Below, one piece after another: positions 31,093 through 42,849 of a stretch of 64,000 bases of DNA. The number at the start of each line of letters is the position of its first letter. Position 1 is the stretch's first letter. Both the position numbers and the translations under genes were made by a program. The stretch spans positions 18,861,561 through 18,925,560 of the forward strand of contig NC_052618.1 in assembly GCF_016545825.1 (NCBI RefSeq), in the 5' to 3' direction. The notes under the pieces were generated by a model. That model was not told the origin of the DNA. It did no database searches and saw nothing but the letters and a program-made list of their open reading frames with translations. The stretch is from Eucalyptus grandis. Its lineage: Eukaryota > Streptophyta > Magnoliopsida > Myrtales > Myrtaceae.

Positions 31093-32536
31093 TGTTGGAT
31101 GTATACCCTAAAATTACTATGTAATAGTTACTTGTTAGGGATTTCAGTTATACTATCATTATTATTATTTAATTAATGGCAATGACGTATTCATTCATTT
31201 GTCCAATTATTTATATTTATGAATGATTCCATAAGATCAGTTGCAACTAGACCTATTCTTGAAACTTTAAGAATATATGGGACGGGTTCATAGTTAGACC
31301 GAATCTTTAAATTGTTCCCGGTCAATGGATTATTGAGTGGATATTAATAATCCTGTTGAGACCGGTGTGTTCTTAACTTCCCCATTAAATATTGGATAAT
31401 TAAGGGAATGATAAGTCACATGTTATTGGGTAATTATGATGTCTGAGTTAGAATACAGGTGTTTGTATTAGACAAGTTCACTGAACGTGACGCATATGTA
31501 ACGGTTAGTGACATAGAAGCTTTTAGTATTGTCAATGTCGAATTGTTCATGTTTTGGTCTTATATAAATGTGTAAAAAAAAAAGTGCTTCGAATCATCAA
31601 CCCAATCGCTCTTTTGATTTTGGAAAAAAATATCTTTATCAATATGCCGCTTCTTCTACACATTTAGGTACAACCTAGATAATTACAGTATCATGTAACC
31701 TTGTCATATATTTAATCCCCCCCAGATATGTTTGCAAGTGAGATAATTGTCTCTTCAACATCCTTAGACTTGAGGCACAATGTTAACTTGTGTGTCGAAC
31801 AACTATGGTTCACGGGTGCACTTGATGCCGAGTCGTTGATCCGTCTTTATATCTGATGGTCATAGTTTGTTCATATACAAAGTTGCATGTATGCACAATA
31901 TGAAATATGTCTCCTTGTTAAATGCAAGGTATAATAATGATGTTCTATGCTATCTAATTATGACATGCATTGAAATCCTCGGCCGGGATTGTAACCGAGA
32001 ATAAATTGTTTATGTCTCAAATAAAATGCATGTCAATTATATTTGTGCATATGATCGAATTGGTGACTTGACAAGTATTCCATGGTCTTTGTTTGATCAG
32101 GACATAGCAAGATAGAGGGATTGAATTACATTGTAGCCAAAACTGACAAGTTCATTATGTTCTTAAAGCATTCACAATATCTAGGTAGCCATGACATATT
32201 GCTAGATTTCAATCATGGCTTGTAGAATCCAAAAATTAATCGGGACAATTAATTATTTTGGGAGTACTAATGTGTTAGCATAAATCTTACTACCAGCTTA
32301 ATGATGAACCTAGGGATGTCAACACTATAAACAATTAGGATAACGTGGAATAAAAGAGAAATAATGTTGCAAATGTGTTTGCAATTACTACAATCAAGTT
32401 AAGTCAATTTGAAATTAAATTAAACGAGATTTAATTTAACTTGTATTATAGTCACCGGCCTACTTGCATATGATGCACACGCATGCCCAAAGTGGATACA
32501 TGTTAATGTACCCTAATTGCACACATAAAGATTATG

Positions 32537-32569
<33 letters not shown>

Positions 32570-33136
32570 ATTAAAGGGGTGCATCGTGCATGAATGGTTA
32601 TTGTTGACCTTTCTCATGCACGATCATGCATGAGCAAGCGGACGATTAGCAATGGTTGCTGATTCAACAATAATTATTTTAAAATGCTGAAGTGTGGACA
32701 TACGAACTAGTTGCTAAAAATAGAGAGAAAAGTGTGTGCTTGTTCTTGTGTCTTCAAGACGCAAGAAAGAAAAGGATTTTCTCTCACTCGGGTTGTGACT
32801 AAAAACATCAAGGATACGGTGGATTGTCTCCACAAGATTGCTAGCACAATCATAGTGGTGATTATCCGAAAGTTCTCTCTTCCGTTCGACGTCCATTGTT
32901 GGTATGTTTGAACTAGAGGATCAACGTTTGTGGGGCTCGAACTGTAAAACATCTGAACCAATTCGTATAAAGCACACTTTGAGAGGTAATTTGTTTAACT
33001 CCCTTTTTATATTCATATTTTTTAATTAAAACGCATGAATAACACCTTCGAAGAATCATGTATAAAATATATTATCTTTGTTTCTGCTACATTCTTATGT
33101 TGATTTTACTTATACATGATTCATGAAACCCCAATA
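31093..33136 (+). mobile_element. long Copia-type LTR (solo or truncated)
   Basis: It begins TGTTGGATGTATACCCTAAA directly in the BAHD coding sequence. It contains stretches familiar from Angela/Tork-type Copia LTRs (GACCGGTGTGTTCTTAAC, GACAAGTTCACTGAACGTGA). It ends about GAAACCCCAATA, after which no PBS or gag follows. A matching 5-bp target duplication (TCCAA on the left) was not found on the right, so it may be truncated. Confidence 0.65.
32539..32569. repeat. (AT)n microsatellite
   Basis: About 15 AT units inside the Copia-type LTR. It is followed at about 32610-32630 by a near-palindrome built of CATGCAC/CATGCATGA words. Confidence 0.9.
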
Positions 33137-34078
33137 GTTGCTCATGCACAAATTCAATCTGTCTTGATGTGTTGAAATGATTGGTTGAAATGTCAATTAT
33201 ACTAACTTACAAGAAAGAACATAAGCAAAGGTAAGACCTCCAGCTCGTGTTTGTGCTTAGGTAGCCCTCATAGTGTATTTTCTTCCTAGTCAGGTCTTAG
33301 GGGGTAGAACTTGCTGAGACGTCGTCTCACCCCGTTGTGGGATAACATTTCAAGGGGTAGAACTTGCTAAGACGTCGTCTCACCCTGTTGTGGGATAACA
33401 TTTCAGGTCCATAGACGATATAACTCATGAGTTTTTTTGGATGGCCTAAGAAGGTTACAGAGCATACTTCTTATATTCCGATGCATAAGGGCCTTAGGGG
33501 TTAGGACTATGAGCTGGTAAGGTCCATATTCTAGGTCAATGCAGGTCTCACCCATAAGGTGCCCCACCGATACAGATCGTGGTACAGCTAGGCTCAGGAT
33601 GGTCAGAGAGAGGGTCCCATACCGGAGTCTAAGATTCCTTTGTATGTTCTGGAGGTCGTTTTTGGGAAGGGCATAGCAGATTCTCCTCAAGGCTTGGTCG
33701 TAGATGCAGTAGACTTGGCTCTTGAAGTACTAGAGTCCCCGATGTAATCTGTTGAAGGCTCCAGTTGGAGTGTGGAAGAAGGTGAAATCAAGGATGAGGA
33801 CCCGTAGTTTTGTGAAATCCCCCCTATTTTGTAGATGCTATAAATAGACCACCTTGTATTATATATGACATGGTTTGCTATGTATATATATAAGTGTGGT
33901 TGTGTTTTCAATTCGAAAAATTTGTGACTCTATTTTTCTATCTCATTGTATTATTATCTGGGGATTATTTATCTGTTTCCACATGCATATTAAAACAAAA
34001 GGGTCGGCGATGCGTCTTGAAATGTCGCTATTAATCGACCGTAGACGGATGGACACGTGCTCAGAGGATCAGGGCATG
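33137..34078 (+). repeat. Tekay-type (chromovirus) LTR fragment, 3' part
   Basis: It shares an ordered set of words with the LTR ending at 42300: TCACCCCGTTGTGG, ATTTCAGGTCC, CATGCATATTAAAAC, AAAGGGTCGGCGATGCG and a final GAGGATCAGGGC. The expected GTGACA end is degraded. It contains GCTATAAATAGACC at about 33837 and a local 53-bp duplication. Its left side abuts the Copia-type LTR. Confidence 0.6.
33301..33405 (+). repeat. 53-bp tandem duplication inside the LTR fragment
   Basis: GGGGTAGAACTTGCT...TGGGATAACATTTCA occurs at 33301 and again at 33354 with only two substitutions. Confidence 0.95.
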
Positions 34079-35685
34079 TTTCTTTGTCTTGTTTTGATGA
34101 TTTTGGTAGTGCTTGCATCATAAGTAAGCCGAGTTGCTCACATGCATATAGTCAAGATATTGCAATCGATTTGCTATTGATATGTCATTGATGCCTTAAT
34201 GAGGTTGAGATTCATATACTCGATTCAATGATGAGATATCCTCCTAATTGAGGTTTAGTGATTTTACTTACGGAGTCCTCTACTCATCCCATTGTCTTTC
34301 CTCAGATTTGTAGGTATGAAAGTCTCACTTCTTTAGAGCCAAGGCCACACTAGAGGAGATAGGAATCCCCCAACCTACAACTAATAGAAGATTAATGTAA
34401 ATAAGAAAGTGCCCTTAGAAAAGGACTTGTAAATATACTAACGGTGAATGGAAGTAGTGTGTTTCGTGCTGTATTTTCCTTGGCTGCTTGATTGTTGTGT
34501 TGTCTAGGAGATGATTGTGGTACACGCTTCCGCATACTCATAAGAACAAGATAAAATCAAAAAGATGGAAATGGGTCGATGACATGCCTAGGATTTTGCA
34601 ACAATAAGCCCCGTTGGTAAGTTACACTATGTCTAACATGACATTAGAATGTGAAAATTCAACTTGCTTCCTCAGGTCTGAGGGTATCAATTAAGCATTA
34701 GACTTTACGGCCTATTACACCGTCTGCCACAGAGTCGGAATTCCACCGTCGTTAGAGTAAAGGAAAAATAATAAGAAAGCCCTATCCTACGTAAAAGAAC
34801 GAAAAGAAAAAAGTTTTGTTAAAGTTGCTATGTTGAAAGGAAACATCACTTACAGATATAAATTTTGCGTAAAGAAATCAACTATCTAATACCCATATAC
34901 TGAATCTATAATACATAAGATTGAATCGAAAAAGCGTAGCTAGTTTAGCTAATTACTGTCGCTGACTCATCGATACAAATGAAGCCCTAGGACCTAGTCC
35001 ATCGTCTCCTTTTCCCTTAGATGGTCTTGATGGATAACCCACAATGGTTTTGAATGAGGAGGAGAAACAGGTACATAGCCTATTTTTTGAATAGTTTAAA
35101 AGGCCCATCCATCACGGCTCATTGTTAAAATACTAGCATACACTGATCGCCCAAAAATATTATTACTGTATCCAAAATGTGCTTCGTCCAATATAATGTA
35201 ATCACGTAACCGGATTGGGGCTATGTAGTATATAATTTGTTTGCTTTCGAGCAACATCTTTTTCAAAAACTAAAATATAATGCGATTAATGTTAGCTCAC
35301 CTTTACAAGAATTTCCAATACATCGACTATAACAAGATATGAGCAACTAATTCAATCAGTTGAAATCTCTAATGTATTCCACTGACGGAAGGATTTGGGT
35401 TCCACCTGCGACAGACAGTATAACTCTAACATCGTCTTAATTATTTTTATGGTTCGTGAGCATATCTTTGGGTATCTTCTAGATTTTTCAAAGAGTGAAA
35501 CCTAACAATTCATCTCATTGAGCTGTTCTCTTCTTCAACGACACTGTAGTCAATCAGAGTCGTTCCATTATTTATTAGATCATAAGACCATCTGACAATA
35601 GAGAGAGCAAATTGAATTAAACCCCTGCATTCATTAAATAACTGATTCTCTAGTGAGAATTGAATTTAATAGGGATCCACTACTA
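34079..35685. other. intergenic DNA without recognised features
   Basis: About 1.6 kb of AT-rich sequence. Frames are short, and no family motif, RNA or clear repeat was seen. Confidence 0.5.
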
Positions 35686-35935
35686 GAAGTCTTAAAACTT
35701 ATCACGAAAGTGTAATTGAGTCTTAAAATTTTCAAATAGTGCAATTATATCATAAAACTTGTCAAGTTTGTGCAACCAATTTTTTTATTTTTATTAACTC
35801 AATCCAACTTGATAAACAGAAAATGCTAACAAGTTTTATGACTTGATTGCACCAATTTGATAAGTTTAAGATTTGATTGCATTAACTTGATAAGTTTTAA
35901 AACTAACTTAATTGCATACTTACGATAGGACTTGA
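35686..35935. repeat. inverted array of short units (MITE-like)
   Basis: The left half has units such as GTCTTAAAACTTATCA and TCATAAAACTTGTCAAG. The right half has the same words inverted (TTGATAAGTTTAAGA, TTGATAAGTTTTAAAAC). A T-rich centre near 35780-35800 separates some arms. It is typical of foldback elements with subrepeated arms. Precise ends were not resolved. Confidence 0.6.
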
Positions 35936-36889
35936 CCGTATTTTTTTAAAAATTTTAGAATTTGATTTTACTTTTTTTTTTTTTTTATAAGTTTTATGGT
36001 GCACTTATCCCAAATTTAATAAGAGTTTTAAAGTCCAATAAAATAGAAGGGCTCTACTCCAAAAATGACTTCGAAAATTTTGCTTTGAAATTTTCGCATT
36101 CTTCTTGCCGTCTCGTTTGGTTCGAAGGAGAAAAATCCTTGTCCTTTTGCGTTGACGTCGACTTGAAGCTGGACTTCTGAAGTCTTCCTACACGTCGTCC
36201 TCCACGTTAACTTCGTTATCATGTTCCTAACACCTCGTGACAAAAGTGACGGTGACGTTGCGTGGTTGTCCAAACAGGAATGACTTTTACACCGTCTAGG
36301 ATGCATTGAACTGTTCAATCCCCTCCTCAGTTCTTGTCCATGGAAAGCTATTCACTTGCTTAAGCGAAGGGGCAGAAGACGTGGAAATCTCTTAATCAGT
36401 ATCCGATTGTCTACGTGATGTGATGTGGTTATTTGATACAAACGAATAGACGAAATGTCTCTATGCACGTGGTTTTCTAACGTGGCTATGAGAGTAAATG
36501 CAGGTGAGAATTCAAAGTAAATGTTTAAGTTATTGCTAAGCAAACGTGGTATAAGCATTGTATGAATTACTTTTTACTTGAAGACATGGGTTCTTCTAGA
36601 AAATTGGGCCTGGTATTAATTTCATACTTTTTACTCGCCAGTGCTACTTCGATCTAGCGTTGCTAGTGTTGTTGATGTCTAGCTTGACCTGCTTTATTCT
36701 CAAATGTAAGATCATTGAGATATGTTGATGTATATGGGCATTGTACGTTAATTATTAGCTTATTTTATGCTGGAAGTGTTGTTTTTGTGCTCAAATATAC
36801 AATGAATTTTCTCAAGCAAGCAAGCTTCAACTACTTATTGGAAAGTAACTTTAATTTTTGTTGGTAAATTGAATGTTTTGTGCTCAATT

Positions 36890-37115
36890 TGCTGGAATTG
36901 TGTTTTGTGGTGCAATAGTTGATTAAGGATGGAAGGTCTAGCGATTGTTGGTCAAGCAAGCTTCCTCTGTTTCTTTTACTATTCTGGGTATGGGGCAGAA
37001 TGGTCTGTTTCGCGCTCAACTGGGTAGGTTAAAAGGCCTGTTATTTACTTAATTTTCTAGAATGGTGTTTTGGTGCTGCAATTGTTGGTTAGGACCGATG
37101 ATCTAGCTTTTGTGA
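36890..37115. repeat. imperfect duplication, offset about 165 bp, in intergenic DNA
   Basis: A block around 36891-36945 (GGAATTGTGTTTTGTGGTGC, GGTCTAGC) is repeated in diverged form at 37056-37115 (AATGGTGTTTTGGTGCTGCA, GATCTAGC). The sequence looks like intron or UTR DNA. The rest of 35936-37424 holds nothing recognised. Confidence 0.6.
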
Positions 37116-37424
37116 CTGGTTTTGGCTATCCTGTGCATGAATTGAAAGACGATAGAAGTTTCACGAGTTCACGATTAATCATTTGAATGCTAGAATTTTT
37201 TAAATGCCGTATGATAGTTAAAATACTTACGGTATCCTTATTCCCCCGGTCACTTAATTGTAGCTTAAGTTACATCATGCCACTAATCAGTAGTCCAATC
37301 CCAATCAAATATTCTCCACCTTTAGCCCAATTAATATTTTTTACAATAAGGGTGTCACATGATTATAAGCAAAAACAAAATTTTGTAGCTTGATTAGAAA
37401 AGAGCAAATTGGAATATAAAAGAG

Positions 37425-37765
37425 AACACCACAAGTGTCAACCTACGGTGCCATAATTTTTTTGATCACTTGATGACATAACTTTCGTTTGATGTTCATT
37501 TGAGTATCATAACTTTTCCATATCACTTGAGTATCATATAACTTTTCAATTGATCACTTAAGTACTATAACCTTTTTAAAATGTTCACCACAATTTTTAT
37601 GCCACATCGAATTTTTGACACATGGGTGAATGCTTTTTAAAAGTTATAACACTCAAGTGAATATTATTTTAAAAGTTATGGCACTTAAGTAATTGAAAAA
37701 AAATGTTATGACATTTAATTGAACACCGTACAAAAGTTATGACACTCGCAATGTCCTTATCCCAA
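37425..37765. repeat. inverted-repeat element with CACTTAAGT/CATAACTTTT units
   Basis: The left arm has repeated CATAACTTT and CACTT(A/G)AGTA words. From about 37640 the arm is inverted (AAAAGTTATGGCACTTAAGT). It is a foldback, MULE-like non-autonomous element. Confidence 0.65.
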
Positions 37766-37839
37766 CTGAAATATTAAAAGAAGTCTGGTAAACTAATGTG
37801 ATGAATGGCCAATTACAAGGTGGGAATTTAATTTTGCTA

Positions 37840-38155
37840 TTAACTTTCATAAAATGCTCACTTAAGTACCACAACTTTTAATCGATCACTTAAGTGCCAA
37901 TTTTTTTTTTTTTAAATGTTCCCAAGTGCTCAAAATCTAACATGGCATAGCACTTGTGGTGAGCGTTTTTTAAAAGTATAGCACTTAAGTAATCATTGAA
38001 AAATTATATTAAACTCAAGTGATGGAAAAAAAAGTTATGGCACTTAAGTAAAAGTCATATGAGAAGTTATGACATTTATGGTATCCTTATTCCCATATAA
38101 AGCGTTTTTTAAAAAGTATAGCACTTAAGTAATCGGTTGAAAATTTATATTGCAC
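37840..38155. repeat. second inverted-repeat element of the same family
   Basis: It carries the same words as the preceding element: GATCACTTAAGTGCC on the left, AAAAGTATAGCACTTAAGTAATC and GTTATGGCACTTAAGT inverted on the right. A related piece lies at 62720-62850 in an intron. Confidence 0.6.
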
Positions 38156-41100
38156 TAAGCGATATCGACTAGTATAGACTTGAGAATTTGATTAGAAATC
38201 GATTGCTCGACTGTGATGATCAGCAAGGACTGTTATAATCGACTAGTAATCGGATATAGGTCGATTCGACGAACACACACAATTGAATTGCGGGTGATTC
38301 CACATGATTGCGAAATTTGTGTCCAATGGCACTAACCCAATTTTCTATTGATTTTATACTTGGTACGCGTAATTGAAATCTTGCGATTTTTACAACAATC
38401 AAGAGTCACTTACGAATCGGAAATGCACAAACGTGGATCGAAAATTATCGATCACGGGTCAAACGCGCTAAAATCCCTAAAAGCTACTTGATATGTTAGG
38501 TCATACTAAAATCGCGTTCGATCGATTTTAACCATGAAATTGAATTCGGTTTTGGGAATCGACGTTTAAGTGTGTCACAATTCATTTTTGTGACGTTGTC
38601 ATCTTTTGGAGAAATTTCGTCGCGTTCGGGATTTTGCGGAAAAATCAATTTTAGCCAAACAAGAAATTGAAATTCGGATTAAGAAGCCAATTGGGATTTG
38701 GCTGCCCAAAAAGGCTTAATTTTGGAAAATTAAGCTTAGGAAAGTATTTGGGGGAGTGTAGATATTATTTGAAGACTTTTGGGGTATAGGTGATGGTGAA
38801 AATGGAGATATTCTTCCCTTAAAGTCTTTGCTTGGCTTGACTTTCTTCTTCTCTCTCTTCCCCCCACACCCCCTCCCCCACCCTCAAGCAACAATTTCCC
38901 TTTTCATCTCTTTTTCTTCCCTTTGCTTTCACTTTCCCCTCACGTCCCCTTCCTACTGCTGCCCCACGATTCCACCCCACCTTCATATCCCACCACCAAA
39001 ATTCCACCCCACCTTCATGCCCATCGATAGAACAGCCACCACTCCTCACGTTCTTTCGCTCCCCTAGTTTTTTTTTTATTCTGCGTTTCTTTCATTGTAC
39101 TGCTGCACATCACGCCAGCACCATCTACTTCACCATCCAGAGCCATCGTCTTCACACGACCTCAGCCCAGCGGCACCACCTAGCCCCATCCAACAGCACC
39201 TCGTGTACAGCCGGCATCTCCAGCAGCCAACTCCACTGAAACCAGCCCAAGCCGAGGCCCTCAGCCCCACCGAACAGCCCTCTTTAGCCGAGAGCTTGAG
39301 AGGCCGTAGCAACCTCCACCAAGCCTCCAAGTGAGACCTGGTAGTTTCGGGTTGTCACCGCCGTTGCGCCGCCGTCACCATGAACCCGTTACCGTTGAAT
39401 TCCGGTGAGTTAACTCCCTAATCCTCGATTAGATTGTTAATTAAGCTTAGGAGATTAGTTTAGTGTTCATTAGTTTAGTTAGATTACTGTTAATTAGCCT
39501 GATTAGGTTAGTGTTAAGTGGATTAGCTTAATTTCATATTCGGTTTACTGGACACTCGCCATTTGCCATTTTTGTGGGGAAAAATGTGCTGCGATTTTGA
39601 GGTTGTTTCCTTCTTGAAAAATATTCTAGACATCTTCAACTATGACATATATTTTAATCAAGTTTTTATGGATTTAAAAGAATGAGATTTCAACTTTGTT
39701 ATTTGCAAAACAGAATCTCAGATTATGTTGGAACTTGTGACGTTTTAGTGTTCGATGGATTTTTATCAACTCTTAGGGTTCAATTTTCGAAAGGGTTTTT
39801 TTCACAAAATTTGTTTATCACATCTTGTAATTTAACATAAACAAATTTCAGATCAAACGGATAAGGTTTGGATCTTGAACTAAGCTGATTTTGGAAAACA
39901 GACTTTCTGGAAACGAACACAGTTTTTGTAACGGTTTGTACGATTTACTGCTCTCAATCTAAAAAGATTTGGGTTAAGGTGTTTTCATAAATAAATAAAT
40001 AAATAAATGTTCTTTTAAGTGTTCTTTAGAACATATTCAAATGTGAGAATTTTTTGAGCTCATTTGATTATGTTTCTGAAATTAAACTTGGAGGCACGCG
40101 AGTGGCTCGGTTTCTGCTGGTTAGTACCGGTTGTGGTTTTGTGGTTGTTCTTAGCGTCGTGATTGCTGGATAATGCATATTTAGTGATGTGGTTGACTTT
40201 AGGCATGCTTAGAACTTATGCATGATGTGATGAGATGGATTTTTCTATGTTGGTTATTTAGTATTCTTAAGAAAAGGTGACCTTATGGACTATTAAATAG
40301 AAAATAAATGAAGTGTCGGGTCCGGACACTAAATCTTATTTTCCTAATAAAATAATGAGGTTTTAAACTAGATACATGCAAAGTTTGATGGATTAATTTT
40401 GAGTACATGAGCACCTATGAATTTATTTCTAAACGTTTTGAACAAAAAGAGGGGGGGATTACTAAGGTTTGTTTTCAAAAAAGGGTGGTTGGAGAAGAAA
40501 TTAGAAAAAAAATATGGTGTCGGGTTTGGACACCAAGTTTTATGTGCTCAATAAAATGATGAGGTTTTATACGAGATGAGTGCAAAGTTTGGTGGGTTAA
40601 TTTCAAATATGGGACCCAATTCGAATTTATTTCAGAAAGTTGGAACAAAAAAAAAAAAGGGTTGCCAAGTGAATTTTAAAAAGGGATTTTTGGTGTTCAT
40701 GACTAGGAGGATAAGGTTGACCTGATTGATGAGGTGCCTCCATTGTTAGGTTAATTAAGTGGTTCAGTTTAATTAGTCACAATTTATTTATTTAATCGAG
40801 ATTTATTTAATTAATTTTAATTAGCATAAATTATACCGAGATAGTCGGTTAGTGGAATTTTATGCTGATCGTCGTGGTTGAATTGATTTGTGAAATTGAT
40901 TGCTAAATTTTGCAATTGAGTGCTTCTTGCCGTTTTGGATTATTATTGCAAAATTGATTTTTTAGTATTTCAATAGAAAAATACCAATTGTCGATTTTTT
41001 ATGCCAAAAATATTTTATGTATTATATAAAATCGTGGGATTTTAAAATGGGAGAGTACCACGTTTGAAGGTTCAAATTAAAGGTGTGACCGCGCACAATT

Positions 41101-42300
41101 ATTTTATCGGGAATTTTTAATATGAAGAAAATTTGCTAAGTCTATTATTTGAAATTGAGGCATTTGAGTGCGAAGTACAGTGTTCTTAGTGTGTGGTCAC
41201 TAAGTGAACCCGTCATAATGCGTTTACACGGGACAAAGCTCCTTAGTGGGATGCCGTCTAGGTGGGGGTTCTAGATGTTACCGTTCGCAAAGGGAATCTA
41301 GAACAAAGCTCCTCAGTGGGATACCGTCTAGGCGGATGATGCTAGACGTTGCTGCTCACGGAGGGATTCTAGAATGAAGCTCCTCAGTAAGGTACCGTCT
41401 AGGTGGAAGATTGCTAGACATTGCTGTTCGCGGAGGGATTCCGGAACGAAACTCCTTAGTGGGGTACTGTCTAGGCGGAGGATTGCGGAGGGATTCCGGA
41501 ACGAAGCTCCTTAGTGGGGTACTGTCTAGGCGAAGGATGCTAGACGTTGCCGTTCGCGAATAGATTCCGGAATGAAGCTCCTCAGTGGGGTGCCGCCTAG
41601 GCGGAGGATGCTAGACAATACCGTTCGCAAATGGGTTTTTGAATGAAACTCCTCAGTGGGGTGCTGTGGCAGTTGGGCCGTTTTAACTGGGACACACTTG
41701 AATAATTGAGATAGCCGCGCCTAATTATGAGGCAAAATTGTGTGGCATGAAATGAGACGTGTCATAATGATTTGGCCTTATAATCGGGACCCCTGTGATT
41801 ATTTGAAGTTGAATTGATGTGTTCCAGTTATGAAATATGTCTGCTATGTGCAAATGATATATGTGATGAGCTAATGTGCAGGAACGCGCCAAGGTGAGGT
41901 AAGTCCTATATGGTGCATGTTTAGGATGCCTCTGAGTGAATTCTCGTTCTAATCAGGGTTTAAGATGTTGACTCGCTGAGATTTATTCTCACCCCGTCGT
42001 GATTTAAATAATTTCAGGTCCCTAGAGTAGAGAACCTAGAGCCCGAGGATGAAGGGTCTGGACCGTAGGTGGCTTAGTAGTTTCTTTTTGGAGACAAACT
42101 AGTGTGTATAGACATGTAGGTTTAACTTGGTTTGCGATATTTGGTTGTCCTGCTTTTACTATCCCTGTGTTTGTTGGTTGGGTAATTATGAATTCACTTT
42201 CGCATGTGCATAAAAAGAAAGGGTCGGCGACACGTTTTGGAAAAGTCGCAATTCTATCAACCATCGAGGGATGTTCACGCTCGAGGTTCAGAGCGTGACA
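38156..42300 (+). mobile_element. Tekay-type (chromovirus) LTR, long, 5' border uncertain
   Basis: The 3' end is well defined by homology to two other LTRs in the window: TCACCCCGTCGTG, ATTTCAGGTCCCTAGA, CGCATGTGCATAAAAAG, AAAGGGTCGGCGACACG and terminal GAGCGTGACA. The middle has a pyrimidine-rich and GC-richer block (38830-39340) and tandem repeats (41238-41660). No internal coding region or clear PBS follows at 42301, and no target duplication was found. It is probably a solo or truncated LTR. Confidence 0.68.
41238..41660 (+). repeat. seven-copy, 71-bp tandem repeat within LTR
   Basis: The unit contains (A/G)CTCCTTAGTGGGGTACTGTC and a GCTAGACGTTGC...CGGAGGGATTC part. Unit anchors lie at 41238, 41308, 41379, 41451, 41506, 41577 and 41648. 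The fifth interval is short (55 bp). Confidence 0.93.
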
Positions 42301-42849
42301 TCTGGTGTCTTTCTCCCAACAATGCGTGAATATTTCTTTGCCATTAAATAATTCATAACATATAACTATTATATGATTGCTTTAGGGCATATAGCTAATA
42401 GTGTCTTGGTCACTGTGCTTCTTGTTCTTTCAACATACACGATAGAGTTCTCGAGTGCACCCCTGAGCTGAAAACGTGATCAATAGTAAATTTATGGTGC
42501 ATTTGCTTCACGGAAAACTCGAAATTTGAAAAATATTTTTGAAAAAATGTTTGGTTATATTGCTTCAAAAATTATTCATCGAAACATGTCCATTTTCGTG
42601 AATGATGAATATATTTTTCATTGCATCACATATTTTGGAAAATGTTTTACAAGTGCAAATTTCCTTGGTTCTTGCTCTGGCACATGATTCAATTATGATT
42701 TTATGTGGTCCAGGTCCAACATTATGGCTGATTCCTGCTTCATATAGCAACAGAAACGGAGAGATGATTGCTAAGGCAAATTTTCTCTGTTATTTAATTA
42801 CCTCGTGAATCAGAAGTCAGTTTAGTACTGTATCAGCTCAACACAATAT
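42301..42849 (+). other. promoter-side DNA of the receptor kinase gene
   Basis: About 550 bp between the LTR end and the kinase start codon. No convincing TATA box was pinned down; an ACACAATATATGG word ends at the ATG. The LTR therefore forms the distal upstream sequence of the gene. Confidence 0.5.

Noticed and set aside
38156..42305. Attempt to call a complete solo LTR with target duplication
   Set aside because: The 3' end is clear, but no 5' TG border with a matching 5-bp repeat of the right flank (TCTGG) was found.
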